Shown here: positions 31,741-47,026 of the stretch, piece after piece
Numbering within the stretch: position 1 is the first letter of the stretch
Layout of the letters: the number at the start of each line of letters is the position of its first letter
Source of the DNA: Cliona cf. orientalis
Taxonomy: Eukaryota; Porifera; Demospongiae; Clionaida; Clionaidae
Length of the DNA stretch: 64,000 nt
Direction of reading: 5' to 3'
Assembly (NCBI GenBank): GCA_963930775.1
Contig: OZ005689.1
Coordinates: 35,852,694 to 35,916,693, forward strand
The notes under the pieces: model-generated
What the model saw: the letters and a program-made list of their open reading frames with translations, nothing else
The model's database searches: none
Told to the model about the DNA's origin: nothing
Translations under genes and position numbers: made by a program

Positions 31741-31874
31741 CTAGCCTCATCCCCAGGCGCCCCGATCTTTTCAACTGCACGCGAGAAAAGAGGGGGAGCC
31801 TGGTAAAGCTTATCACGTGCGTGACGTCAGGTGGAACCGACTTCCATATATGGGCGCACGCAATGCGCTAGGCG
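31741..31874 (+). repeat. Dispersed repeat CTAGCCTC.TCCCCAGGCGCC, copy 1
   Basis: This 130-bp stretch contains CCCCAGGCGCCCCGATC, TTTTCAACTGCACGCGAGAA, AAGAGGGGGAGCCTGGTAAA and ACGTGCGTGACGTCAGGTGG. It recurs with few changes on the minus strand at 50038-50204, where it ends a LINE reading frame. Both end with a GCAATGCGCTAGGC.. word. It could be a short non-autonomous element. Confidence 0.65.
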
Positions 31875-32193
31875 CCCAGGCTTCTACGATATGCGCGCGC
31901 ATGACGCGAATATATATCGCGATCAATTTTACCTCGTCTCTTCCATTCTTTCCACAGGTACCGACCTCCTATCGCCACAAGCCAACTTGGAGCAGACTTT
32001 ATAGTTGCTTTACCATATATATAACTTTCGATACTAGTCAATATTATCCCTACATAAGAATTTTATCTCCTTTTGTAATAAAACTAGCTAGTTGGCTGCT
32101 ATTAAGTCATCATAATAATATCATAAGCTTGTATAAAAAATTATACCAACAACAACAGCTATATATATTTAATTGTGCCATCACTTGGTAACA

Positions 32194-32918
32194 ATGGATG
32201 CAAATGAATTTGAAGAGAGGGAGTGGTTAAAGCGTAATTTCCATGAGACACCTACTAGTGGCCCAGCAGCGAAGAAAGTTAAATTTTCTGACCTGCACGA
32301 ACAGTTACAATCACAATTCCCCTTAGCTCAGCTTTCACCATATTCTGTTAGTCGGTCAATACAAGGTGCATTTCCTAATGCAGTTAGCAGGCGATGTGGA
32401 AAGTCAAAGCACAAGTACATATTTGGGATGGCCCAAAATATTCCAATTAGTGCCACCCAAAGTGAAACGAGCACGAGTAACTCACCATCAACAAGTCAAG
32501 CGAGTGCAATGGAAGGTGTCAATGTTGCTGATCTTCTTGTAAGAATTTCATAGTTAGAGGATCGTGTAAAGGAATTAGAGAGAGAGTCCCACAGTAGCAT
32601 GATCCAGCAGGCAGACTTAATTTTACAGCACAAGTCGATTATCACACAGGGGCCTGATACACTTGACAACTTTCACGAATTCAACATGGATTCTGTTGTT
32701 GCTGAGCTGGAAAAACAAACACCCGAGCTATATCAGTTATTCGAAATGATTGGAGACACAAAGAGAAATGCTGATGGTGACGAGGACGAGTTGAGCACAG
32801 AGGGTATCAAGGCCATATATGCTCCTTGTGTTCGCTTCTGAATGCCAGATCAAGTAGGGTAAAGGGATTACAGCTTATGATATCGTTGATGCTCATTGCT
32901 AGGGCCACAGCTCGACAG
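32194..32918 (+). pseudogene. N-terminal part of a DUF6589-type protein (stop and frameshift)
   Basis: From ATG 32194: MDANEFEEREWLKRNF, then a compact domain FSDLHEQLQSQFPLAQLSPY...FPNAVSRRCGKSKHKY reminiscent of an RFX-like winged helix. After an in-frame TAG (about 32551) there is a coiled-coil stretch (LEDRVKELERES). The conserved region VVAELEKQTPELYQLFEMIG, IKAIYAPC and (after a frameshift near 32826) LLNARSSRVKGLQLMISLML precedes ARATARQ. A good donor CAG|GTAAGC follows at 32919. In my memory this arrangement is the N-terminal region of proteins that carry DUF6589 further on. A complementary C-terminal part lies at 44766-46685 on the same strand. Confidence 0.6.
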
Positions 32919-33296
32919 GTAAGCAGTACTACCCGTCAAAAAGTTGCTGTTTTCGATCGCGGGAGTAGACGCTCCATTCGCCGTGTTCACGTTCGTTCGC
33001 AATTTCCTGCAATTGATCGAAAATCGACGGTTTTCTGCGACCCCTGACGGGATTAAAAACGAAGTCGATCGATAAATATTCTGTGGTACACGCTTGTCCA
33101 TCGACTGTGTTACGTTGGCAAATATTGACCACGATTCCTCGATACGCCGCGACTCAAAGAGCTTGTATTCGTGTACCGATCCTTTGAGCACTGGGCGGCA
33201 TTCGTCGGCCCGGCCGACGAATTCGCGAAGGACACACGCCGCCGTGTCGCCTCGAATCAGCACAGCGTACGTACAGGTGTTGCCGCTTTGGTACAC
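32868..33296 (-). CDS. Unrecognised ORF in a GC-rich island
   Basis: This 142-codon minus-strand ORF (SGNTCTYAVLIRGDTAAC, then ADECRPVLKGSVHEYKLFES, then RIEESWSIFANVTQSMDKRV) lies in an island with many more CpG dinucleotides than its surroundings. A second frame (MESSRCTCRVIESTGQQAVV from about 33390) may be its true N-terminus, joined by a frameshift near 33300. It overlaps the end of the DUF6589 N-terminal exon by about 50 bp. It is upstream of nothing on its own strand that I recognise. The function is unknown; it could be a gene fragment or a CpG-rich element. Confidence 0.35.
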   Translation of the reverse strand: MYQSGNTCTYAVLIRGDTAACVLREFVGRADECRPVLKGSVHEYKLFESRRIEESWSIFANVTQSMDKRVPQNIYRSTSFLIPSGVAENRRFSINCRKLRTNVNTANGASTPAIENSNFLTGSTAYLSSCGPSNEHQRYHKL

Positions 33297-33547
33297 TCCG
33301 ACACAAAGAGCTGTGCTTTGAGGTGAACGACGACGGCTTGTTGGCCGGTCGACTCAATAACTCTGCAAGTGCACCTTGAGCTTTCCATCACTCGAGTTGG
33401 GCACGTGTTGGAGTAGGTGTGGTCCAAGATAACCTAAGACGCATGCTCAGATCAGTACAAGTGATGATTATCATCATAGACAACAATAATAACATTATCA
33501 TTATAGAGAAATCTGATGGAAAAATAAAAATAACAGTAAGTTCAGGA

Positions 33548-36500
33548 TCAGTCATGATGTAGTCTGTTTGGAAAAGACACCACATACTGACATTTGCATA
33601 GATCATCATCAATTGATACAAAAACACATTTAGAAATAAGATCAGAAACTGGAATGCACACAATGCTTCCGACTGCACTTTCAACTGGTACAATTTTGGA
33701 CACATGAAGGGCATCAAGACTATTATGGGATATACCAAAATGGGCTTGACATGACTCTGGTTTCATTTCAAGTTTCACAATGAAAGCAAAAACATGACCT
33801 GACATGCACACAAAGAACTGTATTTGGCCATATTGAACACTACCGCCAACATCCTTAAATTTTACAGTGTAACTGTTCCTTGCTTTAATCCTCCGATAGT
33901 GACTGGAGTAGTATAGAGTGTTGTCTTGAGTCACACGGTAAGCAACATTGCAAAGGTCAGTTGAAGCTACATCAAGGTTTAATGCTAAAAGTTGTTCATT
34001 CAGCAGCAGTATCTCGTGAGGTAACAACTGTTTGGCAGTTTCGCCCATAACAGCAGCTTGTGCACACTTTCTACAAGAAATGGCCAAGTGAATTAGTGTC
34101 AATAAAAAGGCATAACTACACATTCACCTTTGCTTTCCACTCATTCTGTTGAGAGATACCTGCACTCGGTCATTGGAATTGGAATTTCTCCAAGAAATAA
34201 TGGATGGTAGCACTTGCAATAAGGTGTGGTTAAACGCCAGCTAATATAAAACACAAATGTACAAACACTAAGGACTTATACACAATAGTAAACTTTTGAC
34301 AAGTTTACTGCTTGGCTTGTAAGTAAAAATAGTCCACGCACATAGTTTGCCCCCACCCCCCCCCCCTGGCCAGGAATTACCTGCTATACAATATATGTGG
34401 AGCTACATATATTATAATAATATTACTACACCCACACTCCAAAATCTTTAAATTAAACTTCATCCAGAGGGGGTATGAATTACATCATGACATACCGTGG
34501 AACTAGTATTCCTGCTGCCATGGAAAAGTTTCTTGAGGCTGTGGTTTTGACTCTCAAACTGAAAGCACGAATATGCCCACACCGGCCCCCAGTTTTGCAC
34601 ACATGGGACAACATGGCTCAACAGATGTAACTTCATCGTTGCACTAGTAGGACCTGTATATGTTTGTGGTGAGACCAATAGTTACAGGGACAGTAGTTTA
34701 CTTAATATAGTCATCGACATACATCAGTAAATTTTCCCTGGACAAAAGTTTCACCCAGCCACCTTTGTACTATAGAAACACAATTACTATGATATTGTAG
34801 TGGAATAAATTTCTCCCACGCAGTAAAGCTCGCCACAGGCTCTAAGATATAACCATTAACACACAACAAAAGAATAGAGGAAAAAATTTCTCCAGGAAAA
34901 ATTTTTGGCTGTACTGTGCTAGTATGCGATCAAAATAAAAGCTTCACATTCACCATAATTATTACCGTATATGTTGGTAAACTGAGAGTAAAATTGACGA
35001 AGGCACCTATCTGCACACGACAAGTCAGCAGCAGAAATTGAATCCGACAGCACAATGTGAATCCCAGCAACTAGGTAGCAGTAATGGTCTAACTGGGGCA
35101 CTGGCAAAATTCCCTTCAATACTGGGAGCGAAAAATAAAGTAGCCATTCCCTTAGCTGTGCACCTACACGTACATGCATGTATACAGATGAACATACTGT
35201 CTAAGGAATTTTCCATTTGAGGGGAGGGGGAAGATGTGTAGAGATCTTTAAGTACCTTTCCAATGACTATAGTCAGTTAGGCTTTTGGGGGGCCTCGAGA
35301 TTATGTCAGGCACATGGATACTCAGCAATCTCCTGTCACATTGTTTGAGCTGTACATATCATACAACAATAATATAAGTCACAGTAATAATATATTTACA
35401 TAAATAATTTACCTTAGAATAAATGCTAAAGGAAGAAGTACGATAGTGCTTGTCAAACCAGTACTTCAATAAATCTTGAACTACACCTAGGAAGAACACA
35501 TGCAGACTATCGATCGCAACTCCTTTGACCATATCAAAGGGTGAGTGCACAATCAAAATGGATGCTCCCTTGATACCTTTAACCTGCATAGGCAATAAGA
35601 AGAGTATGCGGATTGGTTCGAACATGTAAAATTTGGACCCACTAACATTAACGTACACTCGCTATCAAACGTTAAATTTTGTCAACCATGTACCATTTCC
35701 ATGTATAAATTACAAGATTTAGTATTCGCAAAACGTTCTTCAAGCCAAAATTATACAAAAATGTACCTGCAAATAATTGTCACCTTATGGTATTAATTAA
35801 GCGCACCATAAGTATATGTACAGTACAGATCACAAGAAATTTAACGCTTGCTCATGTATAACTCATGAGGGTGGAGCGAGTGCTTACAAGAGGTCAATGC
35901 AGCACTTGCGAGTACAGTATAAATGCATACGCGTGAGTTCAAGTAGGCGTGCACATGCGCATGCGCATGCAAGGCCTGTACATATGCGTATAGTACTTTT
36001 TGCTTGCAATGTTAACACGTGCAGCACTTGCAACTTGTGCATATGTACAAGTAACTGTAGTGCTTCCACTCACATGGATTTTGCAAACACACATGGTAAA
36101 CTTCAAGTTGCTTGTGATGTGTACTGTACATATAAAATACTAAATTATTCAATTTACCGCTCTGCTGCATCGTGTGGCTTCACTAGCATCACTTATGACC
36201 GATTCATGAGTTCTCAGTGGACTTTGTGGAGAAATACACGGCCAATCACGGGCAGTAGGACATCCACTCCGCGGTACTCCTTCATCCTCACAAACATGAC
36301 AACCATAGGCTCCATTATATTGCTTCATGTTCAACAACTTCGCTTGGGCTGGTAAATCCACACAGACCAGTAGGAGGACAGCATGTGCCGTCATGACACC
36401 ATCAGGAGTGTTGACTTCTATTCCTAAAGGACAACAGCTGATGAATACCATACAGTATCAGGGTTCTTCTCTGTAGGAAACCTAAAGCCTAATACGAGTT

Positions 36501-38134
36501 TGTGACCACATCAAAGAAATATAGTCCTGAAAGCTTGGGGGCAGTATAATAAAAGGATGTTGGGGGGGGGGGCACTGATTATGTACGTGTACATGTACAC
36601 ACAGATCATATTTATTTTACTTGCTATGTTTTTGGTAACCTCACACATAACTACATACAGTATGGTTAACTTAAAAATTGATTGTTACAACTATCGTACC
36701 TTCATTGTACAATTGATTAAGACACGACATAAGTGGATACAAAAAGGTTGTCATGGTAGGCTTGGCCACATCGTACCATAAGCCACCCAGCAGCATGTTT
36801 TGCTTGGAATACCTGAATAGCATATACAAGTACATTGTGTATGTATTCATAAACATTAATCATATTAACCTTTGTGTTGGCGGCAATTCATTTATTTGCA
36901 GCCAAACAGGCCAAAGAGAGTACTTAGAGGATCTATAAATATCAACTCCATCGGTGTTAAGGGTTAATGACACATTCGCTTTGTTGTGAGCTGATAAAAA
37001 CTCACACTGAACATATTTCCGGTACTCACATCCATCATATATATCACGGATACAACCGTCAGGAGGATTCTCAAATCTCTTTTGAAGCTGCTCCCATAAG
37101 AAGGAATCTGTAAAATTTTGGTTTATGGTTAAAGAAACAGTTGCAGTGGTTGTAACCATCAATTCTATCGGATATAATGCATAACCATGCTGCTATGAGG
37201 CCACAGCCACTCTGCACATATGTTGGCTTAATGGTTATGGGTGGTAGTCCCGGATAAAATTGAACATTTTCCGTGTGTCAATATTGGAGAAAAACATGTT
37301 AATTGTTTGATAATTATATTTGAAAATTATATTTTTATACTATATGAGCCCGAAAGGTTTCCTTAAGGGTTTTGAGCCTTTTATGGATCTTCACCATCAC
37401 TCTCTGTAATGGACTCTCAAACCAGAACAGTCTCACAAGTATAGCATGCATGCACGCACACACATACACACATGCATAACACACACACACTTACCTTCAA
37501 GCTTCTTTTTAAGCTGGGGTTGGATAGGGACATAGAGAAACTTATTTACTTGGCTTCCACCACATCCGCTGGGACACATGGTCAAGTCAGGGTCTCCTTC
37601 TAACAGCCTGTGGCATTTTGTACAATATGTGTACAGCTGTGAGCCAAGATCATTGAAGTTTGATTCGAAGAATTTTCTCAGCTTGTACAATGATGTGGCT
37701 GATTTTGCATCCTTAGGCACATGGGTGTCCACAAGCGAAATGAGTTCTGAAAATGCTGTATCAGTTATGCAGTGCCTCAGGGCAAACTGATACAACATAA
37801 GGTAGCTGTCCAAGATCGTCAAATCAGCACCTTCATATAGTGGGGTATGAAACTCGAGTAGCTTGGAGAGTTTGTTCGTTGATGCATCGCTGAGTTCAGA
37901 AATATCAGAACTGCTCTCGGATTCGGTGGTATCAGTGGCTGTACTGCTGCTTGGCACTGATTCAGACGCAGAGGCATCGGAAATCTCACCGTCAATACTA
38001 GATTCGGGGCTCGTGAACTCGTCTGTACCGCTGGAATCGTCAGACGATTCATCTTCACTGTAGCCGCTGGGCAATTCACCTTCACTCTCAGTATCATACA
38101 GCTGATCATCCTCGCTAGCGCTCAAGTCGGTCAT
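33548..38134 (-). CDS. EnSpm/CACTA (TNP2-type) transposase, ten recognisable exons
   Basis: Exons (minus): 37495-38134, acidic Ser-rich N-terminus then YEGADLTILDSYLMLYQFAL and a YCTKCHRLL..C..C zinc region; 36870-37107, CIRDIYDGCEYRKY and VSLTLNTDGVDIYRSS; 36700-36812, NMLLGGLWYDVAKPTM; 36158-36424, VCVDLPAQAKLLNMKQYNG, YGCHVCEDEG; 35413-35583, DMVKGVAIDSLHVFFLGV; 35256-35349, DRRLLSIHVPDI; 34966 to about 35163, REWLLYFSLPVLKGILPV; 34496-34653, NWGPVWAYSCFQFES; about 34163-34242; and 33548-34070, the C-terminal domain RNSYTVKFKDVGGSVQYGQI. These match the DDE transposase of CACTA/EnSpm elements, including LNTDGV and the cysteine knuckle. Most splice sites are canonical and in phase, so the gene may be nearly intact. 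An upstream out-of-frame ATG (near 38210) opens a short N-terminal ORF. I did not find CACTA-type termini. Confidence 0.8.
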
Positions 38135-38700
38135 TTCTTTTCAGCTTCATCCAAACTGGTTTGCACAGGCTGGCTGGGCTCAGTTTTAGGTACAGGTGCG
38201 GTCGAGTTCATATTCGATATTCGATATTCCCGATCAGATTCACAATCACGTGCGACAATACAAATCTAGGCAAATAGTCGCATGATATGATGCATGCGCG
38301 GTTGGGTCTGGGATCCGGGAACGAGACTATGCTCTTTTGTACACACGTATACGTATTATACTATAGTATACTACTAGGACGTCCACGTGTACATGGTATG
38401 CACTTAATTGCCAGGCTACCTGTATATTAAATACATGTACGCGTGGACGCATGTTTCTGCCTCCTTGCTAACTTTGGTCGCTTGCTCATAACGTACTGCT
38501 CTACTTTGCGTGTGTACACTGCTACAGAGACTTCCTTCGTGTTCCAAGTGAATAGGTAAGCTTATGTCCCCCCAAACCAGGGAACTACATGTATAGCATG
38601 CATAGTGGTACTAAGGGTGCCCTTGATGGTACTTATTTTCATGCCCCTTCTTTTTTCCCTGTCATAGAATGAACACTAAACCCTTCAAGTTTGGCAGATC
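38135..38700. promoter_or_regulatory. Divergent intergenic region between EnSpm transposase and BEN gene
   Basis: The two start codons face away from each other across 566 bp, so promoters for both must lie here. I see ATTCGATATTCGATATTC (a short direct repeat), a GTATACGTATTATACTATAGTATACTACTA palindromic AT cluster split by other bases near 38350, and no clear TATA box at a canonical spacing. Naming it a promoter is an inference from gene orientation. Confidence 0.35.
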
Positions 38701-43913
<5,213 letters not shown>

Positions 43914-44765
43914 TGAACTCATAATAACATTCTGTCTTCCCAACAATAAAAATTGTCTTTCAATAATGATAATTATTACTAGTTACGGGCGGGGTGTGGC
44001 AAACGTATGGTGTACTTGCTTTTGTTGCAATGGAACTTGGTACAGAATTGTCGAGTCTCGAGGTACGTTGTACTATTAATCAGTTATATTTTCGTGACCG
44101 TCCAACTACACAATTCTAAGCTAGCAGCAACCAATATTCCCAATAGCGTTTACGAGAGGTGGGAGAGTGGCATACCTCGTGCCCATGCGTGAAGTGGGGT
44201 GGGCACGAGATTAGATCTATGGAGCTTCACACTAGTACTAAACTAAAACTAGATTGAATCGTCGACATTAATTTTGAACTGTTGCGTATTGGTGCAGAGG
44301 AAACCAGCTACTAATGAACTCCAAGTTCGGATAAGAATTTAAACAGTCACTCCTTTCTCGGCATGGAAAACGGCAAAGCGTACTGAGCGCTCGGACAAGC
44401 AGGCAACGCCACTGAGAAGAGGACAATAATGCCATTTTAGATCCAGCTACCAAAGAACTTGAGAAAGACGTACGTAGAAACGGGACACTAGACTATGATC
44501 CCAGTAGCGGCAATCATTCAGCGCCGGCGTTCCATATTATAATATTCATGCACGCGCACACGAACGGGCTTTGCCGTTCACGAACGAACGATCGCGATTT
44601 AGGATCCAACGAACGCGATTTCTCACGCACAGAATATCCACGATTTATTGCATTTGTCGCCGAAAAATCGGCGAATCTTCTTCACGGGTAGTCTCCCTGC
44701 ATGTAAAGCAAAATTTTATACATATTAATTTATCCCTCATCTATTTAAATGTTAGACAATTGTAG
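43914..44765. other. Gene-free gap between BEN gene and DUF6589 exons
   Basis: No recognisable exon. Near 44560-44680 there is a CpG-rich stretch with repeated CGAACG words (CACGAACGAACGATCGCG) that might be a promoter or a small palindromic element. The missing middle part of the DUF6589 protein is not found here. Confidence 0.4.
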
Positions 44766-46685
44766 CTTTGAGCCACACAGGCAGCAAATTCAACAAGGAA
44801 AATGGATATGGGTATATGACAATTTGAACTACCACCAGATAGTAAGGCATGAAAGGAAAGGTTAGTTGCCCATACACTTTCTATTATACTGGATAAGCAA
44901 AGGGTGCACATTCCACAGATTATCACTCCTCTATGTTGAACATGACATCTCGGCTGGCAGTAAGGCTAGAAAACACCCCTGACTGGAATGTGGATTGGCT
45001 TGATAACAAACCACAGCTTCCTAGAAGTAAGCTCAATCACACTCACTTCCTTCCCAGTGAAGATGATGCAAGGTGTGTGGAGCAGTACGCCGTGCAATAC
45101 ATGATGGAATTTCTGGTTGAAAATTTCAAGTCCTTGCAGCACCTTAGTCACCTTGTCCCTGCTAGATGTTCACCACATCCTATTCAGAAATCTTCTGTAA
45201 TCCCAATGAAGATACTCTTCCGAGATGAAAAGTATACTGCAGAAACAATTGAAATCACATCTCAACTTTTACATGATGCAAACCTGTTAGGAGACACTTC
45301 CCAGGCACATTATGTTGTGTGCATACACACATAATATGCACAATGTCACCATTATACACAAATACATACACATACAAATTTAATGACTCATGCATTGTAA
45401 GTAGTGGTCAGCCTGTGGTTAAACAGAACATGGTGTTTATAAACAGTGCATACAGTGAACATGTACCACTTAATAGTAGGTGACCAGCTAACATGTAAGA
45501 ACATTCGAGGAAGCAAGCGCTGGAGAAGGTCAGAAGTAGACATCAAGGATCGCCTAGAATGGGCACATGAAGTTCCTGGTTAGTTTTAAAGTGATTAAGA
45601 GGTGGATCACATGTAATTAGGAGGATATTTTCATGTATATAGGTGATTTCCACTTCCTATGGGAGTGTTTGAAGGTGATATTTATGATGTTTTGGGGCAC
45701 ACCATCTCAGCCGGGAAGTTTGTGCAATGTACGCGAGTACATCAGCCGTAAACAAGTTGATAAGGAAGCCAAGGTGTTTAATGTAGCTGATGAGTTTTTG
45801 ATTCATACATTCAAATCTCACTTATTGGCAAGAGTGTGCTGTGTTCTAAAAATTACATCCCCTTCATCAGACATCAATCACGAGGCCACACTGGAATGGT
45901 TACAAGATCAAGCAAGAATGCTTGTAGAGAAATGCTTACAACCAACCGAATCCATTGACCCAACGTATCACTTTCATAGGTCATTTTTGCACACAGTATA
46001 TCTGTATGTCGACCTCAGATAATCTATCAGGTGGCAGAATGGACTTCACGTCCTAAGGCATTGGAAATTATGGCTTTCACGGTTTCTGGGAACTGGTCGG
46101 AAAAATTATTCTGTTGAAACAGTAGAATTGTTGGCTAATATCTATGCTGATTTTCCCAGGCACATCTCCTATATTTCAGTTCACAACAGGACTGTAAATA
46201 CAGAGGGGAAACTAGGTCATGGGAAGCCTATTGATCTTATGATGGAGCATTACAACCTGTAAGTGCATTATTACTATACTATAATTATGATCAATACCTA
46301 AATTAAATCTTATGACAGGGTTGTTAAACAAGCTCTAAGATCAAGTGGTGCAAATGTTACAGAAAAGCACATAACAGATGTATCCCTTAGTGCCTTGTTT
46401 CTAATGAAGGCTGCAACTAAAGCAGATACAGTACTGAAAGTGTCTCAAAGATCTACCTCACACACCACCAGGGATGCAAGTAAAGATATACTTAAAATAA
46501 TGCAGCACTTACTAAATAAAGGGATATCCGAAGAAGACAAGCATCGTGCCAAGACAAGCCCACCATTTACAGATCTCAATGCTGTCGGACTGAAGAAACT
46601 CACCACCACCAGATGGCTGCAAGATCTACTCACAAAAGGAGCTGTTGAGAGTGACCTGGATGACGAATCACGTACACACAGATGA
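44766..46685 (+). pseudogene. DUF6589 protein, C-terminal part (one in-frame stop)
   Basis: Exons: 44766-44860 (GKWIWVYDNLNYHQIVRHER), 44919 to about 45310 (LNMTSRLAVRLENTPDW, VDWLDNKPQLPR), 45480-45578 (GDQLTCKNIRGSKRWRR), 45643-46258 (GDFHFLWECLKVIFMMFWG, VREYISRKQVDKEAKVFNVAD) and 46319-46685 (SGANVTEKHITDVSLSALFL). The fourth exon has an in-frame TAA at 46020-46022, after which the same frame continues RWQNGLHVLRHWKLWLSRF and YISVHNRTVNTEGKLGHG. DUF6589 is a widespread uncharacterised domain in multicopy, transposon-like proteins; a transposase-like role is plausible but unproven. The exon 2/3 junction is not clear. The N-terminal half is not adjacent; the piece at 32194-32918 fits it. 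It converges on the RecQ-like gene. Confidence 0.75.
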
Positions 46686-47026
46686 GCTTGACGATATTCA
46701 ATCCATAGACTTATTCTGACTATCACACAAAGAAATTGTGTGATGCAATACAACATGTAAATATTATAATTAAAAATATTATACACATTCATATTATACA
46801 TGCAATACTGTATATGCATCCAGAAATACTATGAGATTGTTGAAAAAAAATAAAAAATTATGTAATGGCTAATGTTTTCGTCTGTGTTTCACTGGTGGTG
46901 CACTCCTAACAATATCCATCACTACAACAAAAAAACGTGATTTCAACTCTGGACACAAAAGAAAATAATCAAGATCCTCTACAGAAATGAGACTGTGCAT
47001 TTGAACAAATGTCATCTATAATAGCA

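Noticed and set aside
33548-33738. Overlapping minus ORF 33388-33738 as a separate gene
   Set aside because: It overlaps the well-supported last exon of the EnSpm transposase in another frame.
44933-46685. DUF6589 C-terminal part as an intact gene
   Set aside because: An in-frame TAA at 46020-46022 interrupts a clearly continuous family sequence, and the N-terminal half is not adjacent.
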